A DNA stretch of 64,000 bases. Source: Cupriavidus pauculus (GTDB taxonomy: Bacteria; Pseudomonadota; Gammaproteobacteria; Burkholderiales; Burkholderiaceae). The stretch lies in the NCBI RefSeq assembly GCF_003854935.1, contig NZ_CP033970.1, positions 186,001 through 250,000 of the forward strand, in the 5' to 3' direction. The notes under the pieces are model-generated. The model was given only the letters and a program-made list of their open reading frames with translations. It had not been told where the DNA came from and did not search any database. Shown here piece by piece: positions 1-8,119 of this stretch (positions are counted from its first letter, which is position 1; each line of letters begins with the position of its first letter). The position numbers were made by a program, and so were the translations under genes.

Positions 1-1
1 C

Positions 2-1288
2 ATCGCCAACACCATGCCCGACGGCGGCTTCCTGCAGGCGCTGCGCGACGACATTGCCGCCGGCACGCTGCCGCAGGTGTCGTGGATCGTGGCGCCGGCC
101 ACGTATTCGGAGCACCCGGGGCCGTCGAGCCCCGTGCAGGGCGCGTGGTACACCCAGCAGGTGCTGGACGCGCTGACGGCCAATCCGGACATCTGGAGCC
201 GCACCGTCCTGCTGATCAACTTCGACGAGAACGACGGCTTCTTCGACCACGTGCCGCCGCCGTGCGCACCGGCGCTGGACGCCGCGGGCCTGCCGGTGGG
301 CCATACGACGATGAACGCCGACACCGAGTACTACAGCGTGGACAAGACGCCGTTCGGCCCGGGCCCGCGCGTGCCGATGTACGTGGTGTCGCCGTGGAGC
401 CGCGGCGGCTGGGTCAACTCGCAGGTGTTCGACCACACGTCGGTGCTGCGCTTCCTGGAGCAGCGCTTTGGCGTGGCGGAGACCAACATCAGCGCCTATC
501 GCCGCGCCATCATGGGCGACCTGATGAGCGCGTTCGACTTCGTCAACCCGAACGGCAACTTCACGCTCGGCGTCACGCCGCTGACCAAGGCCGGCGCCGA
601 CGCCGCGCGCACCGACCAGGACGCCAAGCCGCAGATCGCCGCGCCGACCGTGCTGGCGCAGACCATGCCGAAGCAGGCCAGCGGCACGCGCCCGTCGCGC
701 GCGCTGCCCTACTCGCTGCACACCAGCGGCCTGGAGGAGCCGTTGACCAATACGTTCCGGCTGCACTTCAGGAACGACGGCCAGCAGGCAGCCGTGTTCC
801 ACGTCTACGACCGCCTGCACCTGGGCAACGTGCCGCGCCGCTATGCGATCGAAGCCGGCAAGGAGCACATCGCCACGATCGACGTCAGCGCCAGCGGCGG
901 CCGCTACAACTTCTGGGTGCTGGGCCCGAACGGCTACCACCGCGCATTCGTGGGCGACATCACCGCCCAGAAGGCCGCCGGCGGCGGCGCCGCGCCGGAG
1001 ATCCGCGTCTGCTACGACGAGGCCAACGCCGCCGTCTGGCTCACGCTGTTGAACCGGGGCTCCGCGCCGTGCACGTTCACGGTCAAGCCGAACGCCTATC
1101 GCCAGGACGGCCCGTGGACCTTCGAAGTGCCCGCCGGCGGGGACCACGACCAGCACTGGCCCGTGGCGGCGCAAGGCAACTGGTACGACTTCACGGTCAC
1201 CACCCAGCAGGGCGGCTTCAGCCGCCGCTTCGCCGGCCGGCTGGAGAACGGCAAGCACACCACGTCGGATCCGGCGATGGGCGGTTGA
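2..1288 (+). CDS. plcN: Phosphocholine-specific phospholipase C, C-terminal part (5' truncated by window edge)
   Basis: The frame is open from the first bases, so the N-terminal part lies outside the window. What remains is the end of the catalytic phosphoesterase domain followed by two C-terminal beta-rich repeats of the kind found at the end of bacterial phospholipases C. The motif NFDENDGFFDHVPPP (near 221-260) is the metal- and phosphate-binding segment of the acid phosphatase-like phospholipase C family, and RVPMYVVSPWSRGG matches the conserved end of that domain. Family members are exported, usually by Tat, and cleave phosphatidylcholine or related lipids; the signal peptide cannot be checked here. 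The haemolytic and non-haemolytic types cannot be told apart with certainty from this part. A palindrome pair follows the stop codon. Confidence 0.9.
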   Translation: MANTMPDGGFLQALRDDIAAGTLPQVSWIVAPATYSEHPGPSSPVQGAWYTQQVLDALTANPDIWSRTVLLINFDENDGFFDHVPPPCAPALDAAGLPVGHTTMNADTEYYSVDKTPFGPGPRVPMYVVSPWSRGGWVNSQVFDHTSVLRFLEQRFGVAETNISAYRRAIMGDLMSAFDFVNPNGNFTLGVTPLTKAGADAARTDQDAKPQIAAPTVLAQTMPKQASGTRPSRALPYSLHTSGLEEPLTNTFRLHFRNDGQQAAVFHVYDRLHLGNVPRRYAIEAGKEHIATIDVSASGGRYNFWVLGPNGYHRAFVGDITAQKAAGGGAAPEIRVCYDEANAAVWLTLLNRGSAPCTFTVKPNAYRQDGPWTFEVPAGGDHDQHWPVAAQGNWYDFTVTTQQGGFSRRFAGRLENGKHTTSDPAMGG

Positions 1289-1308
1289 TCCACCCCGGCT
1301 TGTCTGCT

Positions 1309-1432
1309 CCCCTCTCCCGCCTGCGGGAGAGGGGCTGGGGGTGAGGGCCGGCCGCTCAATATGCGGACACGGTCGGCAAGCAGACCCTCCCCGCCCTCAC
1401 CCCCGACCCCTCTCCCGCGCGCGGGAGAGGGG
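1309..1432. repeat. Inverted pair of GC-rich REP-like palindromes
   Basis: Two near-identical hairpins, 1309-1334 and 1407-1432, each have perfect 12-bp arms (CCCCTCTCCCGC / GCGGGAGAGGGG) and a 2-base loop. The first is followed by CTGGGGGTGAGGG and the second preceded by CCCTCACCCCCGA, so the two units are inverted to each other, as in a BIME. The same element recurs at about 14.8, 31.4, 36.0 and 60.4-61.0 kb, always between genes. Here it separates the phospholipase gene from the LysR gene and could also act in 3'-end protection or termination. Confidence 0.85.
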
Positions 1433-1520
1433 AGCAAACCCTCGCCCGCCCCCTTCGTCACCCTGTCACATTTCCGCCTTATAGTCCGCGACCATTGCCT
1501 TTGGTCTATCGGATACCCCC

Positions 1521-2435
1521 ATGCTTGGCGACCTGCTGACGACGTTCTACGAGGTGGCGCGACAGGGCAGCATCACCACGGCCGCGCGGCAGTTGCGCGT
1601 GAGCCAGCCCACGGTCACCGGTCGCATCCGCCAGCTTGAAGAGCTGTATGGGGTGGAGCTGTTCCATCGCCGCGCCAGCCGGGTGGACCTGAGCGACGTG
1701 GGCGTGGCGCTGATGCCGCTGGCCGAGCAGATCATGCAGCAGGAAAGCAATGCCGACTTCCTGCTGCGCAACGCGGGCAACCTGCGGTTCGGCAACCTGC
1801 GCATCGGGGCCACCGGGCCGTACTACATCCTGCGCAGCGTGGCGGCGTTCCGCCAGCGCTATCCGGCCATCGAGATCAGCATCGAGATCGGCAATTCCAA
1901 GCAGATGATCGACGCGCTCTACGAATACCGGATCGATGCCGCGGTCTCGTCGCACGCGCTCGACGACGACCGCCTGCACCGCGTGACGCTGGCCGCCGAC
2001 CCGATGGTGCTGGTGGTGCATCCCGTGCATCCGCTGGCGCGCCGGCCGCGCGTGGAGGTGTCCGAACTGGCCGCCTGCCACCTGCTGGTGCGCGAGCAGG
2101 GGTCGATGACCCGCGAGGCCACCGAGGCGTCGCTGCGGGCCGCCGGCGCGGGCATGCCGTCGCATACCGTGATCGGCAGCCGCGAGGCCATCTGCGAGGC
2201 GATCCGCCACAACCTTGGCGCCAGCGTGATGCCGGTGGGCGAGGTGCCGCACGACCCGGCGCTGGTGGCCGTGCCATTCGCCAGCGAGGCGCCGGTGATC
2301 CACGAATACCTGTACTGCCTGGCCGGCCGCCGCCATACGCGGCTGGTGGGCGCCCTGCTGGACTGCCTGGTGGCGCCGCTCGATGCCGCCGGGCCGCGTT
2401 GCGAGGCGCCGCCCCCAGCGCCTATATTGAACTGA
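1521..2435 (+). CDS. LysR-family transcriptional regulator
   Basis: This 304-residue protein has the usual LysR length and layout: an N-terminal winged helix-turn-helix (about residues 1-60, with the typical pattern VARQGSITTAARQLRVSQPTV) and a two-lobed periplasmic-binding-like effector domain (about 90-295). It is read in the same direction as the carboxypeptidase and hydrolase genes that follow only about 20 bases later, so it may sit in one transcript with them and could regulate them. No effector can be inferred from sequence. Confidence 0.92.
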   Translation: MLGDLLTTFYEVARQGSITTAARQLRVSQPTVTGRIRQLEELYGVELFHRRASRVDLSDVGVALMPLAEQIMQQESNADFLLRNAGNLRFGNLRIGATGPYYILRSVAAFRQRYPAIEISIEIGNSKQMIDALYEYRIDAAVSSHALDDDRLHRVTLAADPMVLVVHPVHPLARRPRVEVSELAACHLLVREQGSMTREATEASLRAAGAGMPSHTVIGSREAICEAIRHNLGASVMPVGEVPHDPALVAVPFASEAPVIHEYLYCLAGRRHTRLVGALLDCLVAPLDAAGPRCEAPPPAPILN

Positions 2436-2455
2436 CCCGCCCCCGCACCCCGCCG

Positions 2456-3487
2456 ATGACCGGTCAGGCCCCCCACGGTTTTCCAGAATACGATCAGCTC
2501 CTGACGCTGCTGGAGCTGGGCGAGCCCTGGTTCGACACCCGCAGCGCGTGCCAGGTGAGCGTGGCCGACCGCACGCTCGACGTCCACGTGGCCAGCCTTG
2601 GCACCCGCGCGCCCGACGCGCCGGCCATCGGCATCTTCGGCGGCATCCACGGGCTGGAGCGCATCGGCACCCAGCTCGTGCTGGACTACCTGCGCTCGCT
2701 GCTGTGCCGGATGAGCTGGGACGAACTGCTGCACCGCCAGCTCGAAACGGTGCGGCTGGTGTTCATGCCGATCGTCAATCCGGGCGGCATGTACCTGGCC
2801 ACGCGCGCCAATCCCAACGGGGTGGACCTGATGCGCAATGCGCCGCAGAATGCCGATGCCCCGGTGCCGTTCCTGGCCGGCGGCCAGCGCATCGGCAAGT
2901 GGCTGCCGTGGTATCGCGGCCGCGCCGGATCGCCGATGGAAGCCGAAAGCCAGGCGCTGCTGCACGTGGTGGAACAGGAACTGCTGCCCCGGCCGCTCAG
3001 TTTCGCGGTCGATTGCCATTCCGGCTACGGCTGGCGCGACAGCATCTGGTTCCCCTACGCGCGCACGCACGCGCCGATGCCGCACCTGCCCGAGATGTAT
3101 CTGCTCAAGACCATGTTCGAACAGGCCCACCCCCACCACGGCTACGCCTTCGAGCCGCAGAGCCACCAGTACCTGCTGCACGGCGACCTGTGGGACTTTG
3201 CCTACGACCGCACGCCGCCGGCCAACCTGTTCCTGCCGATGACGCTGGAACTGGGCTCGTGGCTCTGGATCAAGAAAAACCCGCGCCAGTTGTTCTCGCG
3301 CGCCGGCATCTTCAATCCGATCAAGGCCCACCGCACCGCGCGCGTGCTGCGCCGCCACGTGAGCCTGTTCGACTTCCTGGGCCGCGTGGCCGTGGCGCCC
3401 GAGCGCTGGCTGCCGCACGGCCAGCACCGGCAACTGCTGCTGGACCAGGCGCGCGCGCACTGGCAGAACGGCAAGACGGCGCCATGA
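2456..3487 (+). CDS. M14-family zinc carboxypeptidase
   Basis: From the ATG at 2456 the protein is 343 residues; an in-frame start 57 bases upstream would overlap the LysR gene and adds an unlikely N-terminus. The M14 signature is complete: HGLE gives zinc ligands H65 and E68, NPNGVDLMRN supplies the substrate-binding R127, DCHSG gives zinc ligand H188, and TLELGSW supplies the catalytic Glu at about 265. No signal peptide is seen, so it probably acts in the cytoplasm on a peptide or amide C-terminus. The stop codon overlaps the start of the next gene (ATGA), indicating translational coupling with the alpha/beta hydrolase. The substrate is unknown. Confidence 0.85.
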   Translation: MTGQAPHGFPEYDQLLTLLELGEPWFDTRSACQVSVADRTLDVHVASLGTRAPDAPAIGIFGGIHGLERIGTQLVLDYLRSLLCRMSWDELLHRQLETVRLVFMPIVNPGGMYLATRANPNGVDLMRNAPQNADAPVPFLAGGQRIGKWLPWYRGRAGSPMEAESQALLHVVEQELLPRPLSFAVDCHSGYGWRDSIWFPYARTHAPMPHLPEMYLLKTMFEQAHPHHGYAFEPQSHQYLLHGDLWDFAYDRTPPANLFLPMTLELGSWLWIKKNPRQLFSRAGIFNPIKAHRTARVLRRHVSLFDFLGRVAVAPERWLPHGQHRQLLLDQARAHWQNGKTAP

Positions 3488-4251
3488 ACGGCTGGATCTT
3501 CCTGCGCGGGCTAACGCGCGAATCGCGCCACTGGGGCGCCCTGCCCGAGCGCTGGACCGCCCACGGCCTGCCGCCGCCGCTGATGATCGACCTGCCCGGC
3601 AATGGCAACGCCCGCCACCTGCCCGTGCCGGCCACCGTGCGCGGCATGACCGAGGCCGTGCGCGGCGCGGCGCGGGCGTCGCAGTGGCCGGGGCCGTGGC
3701 ACATCCTGGCGATGTCGCTTGGCGCGATGGTGGCCACCGACTGGGCGCAGGCGTGGCCGGGCGAAGTGGCCGGGCTGGTGCTGGTCAACACCAGCATGCG
3801 TCCGTTCAGCCGGGCCACCGAGCGGCTGCGGCCGCGCAACTGGGCCGCCATCGCCGGCATGGTTCGCCACTGGCACGACCGGCCGCGCTGCGAGCGCACG
3901 ATCCATCGGCTGACCTGCGAACGGCTGGATACGCGCGACGCCGACCTGGCGCGCTGGGTCGAAATCGGCCAGACCGCGCCGGTCACGCGGGACGCGGCCT
4001 GGCGCCAGCTGATGGCCGCCGCACGCTTCCGGGCCCAGCCGGCGGCGCCGGCGTGTCCGACGCTGATCGTGTCGTCCGACGCCGACCGGCTGGTCAATCC
4101 GTCCTGCTCGGCCCGGCTTGCCGATGCCTGGCGCGCGGCGCGGCACGTGCGCCATCCGTGGGCGGGCCATGACCTGCCGCACGACGATCCGGAATGGTTG
4201 TGTGAAACGGTGGGGGCCTGGGTGGCCGAGGGGTCGCGGCGTCCGCCATAA
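3484..4251 (+). CDS. Alpha/beta-hydrolase family protein
   Basis: The protein has 255 residues and a BioH-like alpha/beta-hydrolase layout. The nucleophile elbow reads AMSLG (Ser78); the usual first Gly of GxSxG is replaced by Ala. A late acid is offered by SSDADRLV and the catalytic His by WAGHDLPHDDP. It starts on the ATGA overlap with the M14 peptidase gene, so the two are almost certainly made together. The pair could process one amide or ester substrate in sequence, but no substrate is indicated. Confidence 0.8.
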   Translation: MNGWIFLRGLTRESRHWGALPERWTAHGLPPPLMIDLPGNGNARHLPVPATVRGMTEAVRGAARASQWPGPWHILAMSLGAMVATDWAQAWPGEVAGLVLVNTSMRPFSRATERLRPRNWAAIAGMVRHWHDRPRCERTIHRLTCERLDTRDADLARWVEIGQTAPVTRDAAWRQLMAAARFRAQPAAPACPTLIVSSDADRLVNPSCSARLADAWRAARHVRHPWAGHDLPHDDPEWLCETVGAWVAEGSRRPP

Positions 4252-4267
4252 GCAATAGGCGCCGGAT

Positions 4268-4298
4268 CAAACAAAACGGCCGCCTGGTGCGGCGGCCG
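4268..4298 (-). terminator. Intrinsic terminator of the tetR gene
   Basis: Read on the minus strand, an 8-bp perfect GC stem (CGGCCGCC / GGCGGCCG, 6-base loop, 4277-4298) is followed by GTTTTGTTTG. It lies directly after the tetR stop codon and before the end of the convergent hydrolase gene. Confidence 0.8.
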
Positions 4299-4319
4299 GT
4301 ACGGCAAGCGACGGGAGTG

Positions 4320-4934
4320 TTACAGCGATCCGCAGGTGATCTGCGAATCCAGCAGCGCCTTTGCCCGCTTGTTGCACAGGGCGCCGAGCAGCGTTTCGGC
4401 CGCCGCTTCCAGCCGGTCCTGCGTGCCGAACAGCCGCGCCGCGATCAGGCCGCTCTGGAGCGAACCGTAGATCACCTGCGCCAGCATCGCCGGGGGCACC
4501 GGGTAAGGCGTCTCGCGTTCCCGCTGGCCGCGTTCGAGCAGCCGCGTCAGCCACGCCTCGTTGATGTGATAGAACTCCTTGAGCACGTGGTGCACCGACT
4601 CGGGCAGGCTCAGGATCTCCGTAGACAGCATGCCGGCCAGGCAGATCTGGCCGGAGCCGCACGTCTGGCGCAGCGGTTCCAGGTACTGGCGCGCCTGCTC
4701 CAGCACCGGCAGGGCCGGGTCGATGCCCGCCAGCCGTTCCGAGATCCGCCGGCTGTACTCCTTCACCGCTTCCAGCAGCAGGTCGTCCTTCGACGGGAAG
4801 TAATAGTGGATGCTGGACGTCTTGACGCCCACCAGCTCGGCCAGGTCGCGATAGCTGAAGCCGTTGGCGCCGCGGCTGCGGATCAGGACCAGCGTATGTT
4901 CGAGCAGTTGCTCGCGGACGGGTTGGGTTTTCAT
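4320..4934 (-). CDS. TetR-family transcriptional repressor
   Basis: The 204-residue protein begins at the ATG at 4934 (MKTQPVREQLL). The longer reading frame would run through the operator and has no initiation context. The N-terminal helix-turn-helix is typical of TetR (FSYRDLAELVGVKTSSIHYYFPSKDDLL, about residues 24-51), followed by an all-helical ligand/dimer domain. A palindrome immediately upstream (4945-4962) closely matches two others at 5700-5717 and 5842-5859, upstream of the repeat protein gene on the same strand, so I infer autoregulation and control of that gene. The inducer is unknown. Confidence 0.93.
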   Translation of the reverse strand: MKTQPVREQLLEHTLVLIRSRGANGFSYRDLAELVGVKTSSIHYYFPSKDDLLLEAVKEYSRRISERLAGIDPALPVLEQARQYLEPLRQTCGSGQICLAGMLSTEILSLPESVHHVLKEFYHINEAWLTRLLERGQRERETPYPVPPAMLAQVIYGSLQSGLIAARLFGTQDRLEAAAETLLGALCNKRAKALLDSQITCGSL

Positions 4935-4944
4935 GGCTGGTACT

Positions 4945-4962
4945 TTATCTACACGAAGATAG
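4945..4962. promoter_or_regulatory. Predicted TetR operator, copy 1
   Basis: The sequence TTATCTAC-AC-GAAGATAG is an imperfect 8-2-8 palindrome that shares 14 of its 16 arm positions with the perfect copy at 5842-5859. It lies 10 bases upstream of the tetR start codon, where binding would block the tetR promoter or its early transcript. Confidence 0.75.
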
Positions 4963-5010
4963 ATACTCAACCGGGATTTTCCCGGAGTCAACTGCGGCCG
5001 TACAAATGGG

Positions 5011-5041
5011 CAGGCGCGCACCTTTTTGGGGTGCGCGCCTG
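5011..5041 (-). terminator. Strong hairpin after the repeat-protein gene
   Basis: A perfect 12-bp stem (CAGGCGCGCACC / GGTGCGCGCCTG) encloses a 7-base loop, about 45 bases after the stop codon of the DGAR-repeat gene. On the minus strand it is followed by CCCATTTG rather than a clear T run, so it may be a weak terminator or a 3'-end stabiliser. Confidence 0.5.
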
Positions 5042-5087
5042 CGTCGGCGGGCGTCAGGTCCTGACGCGGTGCTCGACTACTGCGGGA

Positions 5088-5591
5088 TCAGGCCAGGGCG
5101 CCGTCGGTGTAGACGTCGGTCGAGCGGGCACCGTCGAAGTACGGGTTGCGCGGACCGTTGCCACGGGCGCCGTCCAGATACGGATCGACCTTGCGGCCGG
5201 GGCTGGCGGACACACCCTTCGTGTCCAGGCCGGCCACGAAGCGGGCGCCGTCCAGGTACGGGTCGGCGGTGCGGGCACCGTCGGTAAAGCCGTCGCGGTT
5301 GCTGATGCGGGCGCCGCCCGAATACACGTCGCGGTTGGCGATGCCGGCCACCAGGCCGTCGCGGTTGGTCACGCGGGCACCATCGGTGAAGGCGTCACGG
5401 TTGCCGATGCGGGCACCGTCGGTGAAGGCATCGCGCTGGCCAATGCGGGCGCCGTCGGTAAAGGTGCTGCGGGCGTCGTTGACGCGGTAGGTGTAGCCGT
5501 AGGCTTCGCCACGCGGCTGGGCGGCTTGTGCGGCACCGGTCACGAAGGCGGCGGCGAGGGCGGCGGCGGTCAGGATGGTCTTGGCGTTCAT
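5088..5591 (-). CDS. Secreted DGAR-repeat protein of unknown function
   Basis: The 167-residue protein has a clear Sec signal peptide (MNAKTILTAAALAAAFVTG, cleavage likely after AQA at residue 23). The mature part is almost entirely tandem repeats. Residues ~43-102 hold five 10-12 residue units of the form FTDGARIGNRDA, and ~103-167 hold looser units with (Y/F)(L/F/T)DGAR spaced by 9-26 residues. There are no cysteines and no membrane segment. Asp, Asn, Arg and Gly dominate, suggesting a flexible or metal-binding/adhesive periplasmic or extracellular protein, but that is inference. Two TetR-type operators lie upstream (5700-5717, 5842-5859). I recall similar repeat proteins in Burkholderiaceae, all without assigned function. 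Confidence 0.8.
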   Translation of the reverse strand: MNAKTILTAAALAAAFVTGAAQAAQPRGEAYGYTYRVNDARSTFTDGARIGQRDAFTDGARIGNRDAFTDGARVTNRDGLVAGIANRDVYSGGARISNRDGFTDGARTADPYLDGARFVAGLDTKGVSASPGRKVDPYLDGARGNGPRNPYFDGARSTDVYTDGALA

Positions 5592-5699
5592 GATGCTCTC
5601 CTTGGCTGGGGCGGCGAGATCCTGGTTCGTTGGCGGATCGTGCTGCCCGGATGTTTGGCAAAGTCGGCGGCCTGCCCGGTAGTCCTCGCTAGCGTGATG

Positions 5700-5717
5700 C
5701 TATCTACTGCTAGATAG
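5700..5717. promoter_or_regulatory. Predicted TetR operator, copy 2
   Basis: CTATCTAC-TG-CTAGATAG has one mismatch between arms relative to the perfect copy. It lies 109 bases upstream of the start of the DGAR-repeat gene, on its promoter side. Confidence 0.75.
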
Positions 5718-5841
5718 AGGATCGGGCCTAAAAAACCGCCGTCGGAACGGCAACCTCTGGTATTGCGTGGACGGTGGCGCTGGGTTCGTTTCGGCTGGCT
5801 TGCCGGTTCGTTCCGGTGCGTCGCTGTCCATGGTGTGAATA

Positions 5842-5859
5842 CTATCTACCTGTAGATAG
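5842..5859. promoter_or_regulatory. Predicted TetR operator, copy 3 (perfect palindrome)
   Basis: CTATCTAC-CT-GTAGATAG has perfect 8-bp arms with a 2-base centre. It is 251 bases upstream of the repeat-protein start and 193 bases upstream of the divergent hydrolase start, so it could control either. Confidence 0.75.
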
Positions 5860-6052
5860 ATTCGCAAGGACAAGATGGCGATCCAGGCCAAAAACTTTTC
5901 TATCGGGCCGATTGAGCGGCTTTATTTCGTCGATATACGATTGATTCACAAGGAGAAAATCGTCCCGAATCTGTGACGACTGTGCGCCGCGCATGACGAT
6001 TGCCCCGCCGAGTGCTACGGTTATCACACACTCGCTCTCGTCGAACGACACC

Positions 6053-6934
6053 ATGTCCGAGCCCACCGCGCCGCCCGCGCCCCCCACGCCCCTGAGCGCC
6101 CGCCACTGGTTTGTCGGTGCGCTGGGCCTGGCCGGCCTGGCGATGGCGGCCGGCATGGGCCGCCTGCTGCTGTACCGCGCCATCGAGCGCGAGGCATTCG
6201 GGCCGGGCCAGCCCGGCACGCTGACGCCCGACGACCTTGGCGTCACCTCGCATCAATTCCGGTTCGACAGCGGCGACCGCTCGCTGCACGCGTCGTGGGT
6301 GGCCGCGCCAGACCCGGCGGCGCCCGCGCTGGCGGTTTTCCATGGCGACGAGGAATCTCTGGCCGACTGGGCGCCCGTGCAGGCGCTGCTGCACGAAGCC
6401 GGCATCAGTTCGTTCGTGTTCGATTACAGCGGCTATGGCGCCAGTTCCGGCACCGCCAGCGTGCGCCGGCTGCGCCAGGACGCGCTGGCCGCCTACACCC
6501 AGTTCCGCGCCGCCGCACCGCGCGCGGCGCGGCATGTCGTGATGGGGTATTCGCTGGGCAGCGGGGTGCTGCTCGATGTGCTGGGCGGCCTGCAGCCGCT
6601 GCCTGACGGCGTGGTGATCGGCGCCGGCTTTCGCTCGGCCCGTGCCGCAGCCGTGGCGACGGGGCTGGTGCCGGGCTGGCTGGCGTGGGCGCTGCCCAAC
6701 CCCTGGGACAACATCGCGCGGCTGCGCGCGCTGAAGCTGCCCGTCATGCTGATCCACAGCCGGTGCGACGCCACCATCCCGTTCCACCACGCCGAGCACC
6801 TGGTGCGCGCCACGCAGGGCCCGAGCCGGCTGGTGGTGTTCGAATGCCTGCCGCACAACGCCGCCATCGACGCCACGTGCATGAACACGTTCTGGGCGCC
6901 CGTGATCGGCTGGCTGCGCGGTAGCCGGCTGTAG
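6053..6934 (+). CDS. Membrane-anchored alpha/beta hydrolase
   Basis: From the ATG at 6053 the protein is 293 residues. An in-frame ATG at 5993 is possible, but the added 20 residues overlap likely promoter sequence and look unlike coding. A Pro-rich start is followed by one hydrophobic segment (about residues 19-40), which would anchor the enzyme in the inner membrane, and then an alpha/beta-hydrolase fold of the YqkD/BEM46 kind: nucleophile elbow GYSLG (Ser167), acid in HSRCDATIPF, and His in LPHNAA. Substrate unknown. It converges with the chemotaxis receptor gene with only 12 bases between. Confidence 0.82.
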   Translation: MSEPTAPPAPPTPLSARHWFVGALGLAGLAMAAGMGRLLLYRAIEREAFGPGQPGTLTPDDLGVTSHQFRFDSGDRSLHASWVAAPDPAAPALAVFHGDEESLADWAPVQALLHEAGISSFVFDYSGYGASSGTASVRRLRQDALAAYTQFRAAAPRAARHVVMGYSLGSGVLLDVLGGLQPLPDGVVIGAGFRSARAAAVATGLVPGWLAWALPNPWDNIARLRALKLPVMLIHSRCDATIPFHHAEHLVRATQGPSRLVVFECLPHNAAIDATCMNTFWAPVIGWLRGSRL

Positions 6935-6946
6935 CCGGCCCGGCGC

Positions 6947-8041
6947 CTACAGCCGGAACTCGCCCACCACCTTCTGCAGCACCTGCGCCTGGTCGGCCAG
7001 TGCCGACGACGCCGCGGCGGCCTGCTCCACCAGCGCGGCGTTCTGCTGCGTCACGTCGTCCATCTGCGTCACGGCGACGTTGACCTGCTCGATGCCCTCG
7101 CTCTGATGCTCGGACGCCACGGCGATCTCGCCCAGGATCTGCGTCACGCGGCGCACCGCCTGCACGATCTCCTCCATGGTCTGCCCCGCCTGCCCGACCA
7201 GCGCCGAGCCGCTTTCCACCTGCCGCGCCGAGTCGTTGATCAGTACGTTGATTTCCTTGGCCGCCGCCGCGCTGCGCTGCGCCAGCGTGCGCACCTCGCC
7301 CGCCACCACCGCGAAGCCGCGGCCCTGCTCGCCGGCCCGCGCCGCTTCCACGGCCGCGTTCAGGGCCAGGATATTGGTCTGGAAGGCGATGCCCTCGATC
7401 ACGGCGATGATGTCCGTCACCTTGCGCGAGCTGGCGCTGATGGCGTCCATGGTCTGCACCACGTTGCCGACGATGGCGCCGCCGCGCTCGGCGATGCCCG
7501 ACGCCGACGCCGCCAGCCCGTTGGCCGTCCGCGCGCGCTCGGTGTTCTGCTTGACCATCGACGTCAGCTCGCCCATGCTCGACGCCGTCTCCTGCAGCGT
7601 GGCGGCCTGTTCTTCCGTGCGCTGCGACAGGTCCGTGTTGCCCACCGCAATCTGCTGCGACGCCGACGAGATCGAATCGCTGGCCGCCTTGATCCGCGTC
7701 ACCAGCTCGGTCAGCATGTCCTCCATCTCGCCCAGCCCGCCCAGCAGGCGGCCAAAGTCGCCGCCGCGCTCGGTCTCGAAATCCTTGCTCAGGTCGCCGG
7801 CCGCCACGGTCTCGGCGATGAATTCGGCCTCCTTGAGCGGTTCCTCGATGGCCCGCGCCAGCCGGAACCAGCACACCACGCTGAAGACCAGCACGACGAT
7901 GCCCAGCGTCCAGAGCCAGCTACGCGTGCTGCCATCGGACACATGGCCCTGCGCCAGCACCAGGATGGCCGCCACCAGCAGCACGTTTACGCCAAATGCC
8001 GCGCCCAACCGGGTGCGCATGCTCAAGTTGTCCCAGGCCAT
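6947..8041 (-). CDS. Methyl-accepting chemotaxis protein lacking a periplasmic sensor domain
   Basis: The 364-residue protein has two membrane helices (about 11-30 and 42-62) joined by a loop of only ~11 residues, then a HAMP-like segment ([20 protein letters not shown]) and a full signalling coiled coil (~90-360). The hairpin tip is intact ([19 protein letters not shown]...), so it should couple to CheA/CheW. Typical receptors have a 100-160 residue periplasmic domain. Here the signal must come from the membrane, the cytoplasm or a partner protein. No CheB/CheR-docking pentapeptide is present at the C-terminus (VGEFRL). No che genes are nearby. Confidence 0.92.
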   Translation of the reverse strand: MAWDNLSMRTRLGAAFGVNVLLVAAILVLAQGHVSDGSTRSWLWTLGIVVLVFSVVCWFRLARAIEEPLKEAEFIAETVAAGDLSKDFETERGGDFGRLLGGLGEMEDMLTELVTRIKAASDSISSASQQIAVGNTDLSQRTEEQAATLQETASSMGELTSMVKQNTERARTANGLAASASGIAERGGAIVGNVVQTMDAISASSRKVTDIIAVIEGIAFQTNILALNAAVEAARAGEQGRGFAVVAGEVRTLAQRSAAAAKEINVLINDSARQVESGSALVGQAGQTMEEIVQAVRRVTQILGEIAVASEHQSEGIEQVNVAVTQMDDVTQQNAALVEQAAAASSALADQAQVLQKVVGEFRL

Positions 8042-8119
8042 GATCGATTCCGCTCCACGTTTGCCGCCCCGCGTTGTCCGGGGCTATCGATGGGCTAACG
8101 GCCCGGGCGGCCGGAAACT

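Larger units (their letters stand above)
5592..6052. other. Regulatory intergenic region between the repeat-protein gene and a hydrolase gene
   Basis: This 461-base gap holds two of the three TetR-type operators. A 43-codon minus-strand reading frame (5700-5831, from ATG) lies exactly between them but has no ribosome-binding site, so I do not call it a gene. The part near 5895-5960 is richer in A+T than the surroundings, consistent with promoters for one or both flanking genes. Confidence 0.6.
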
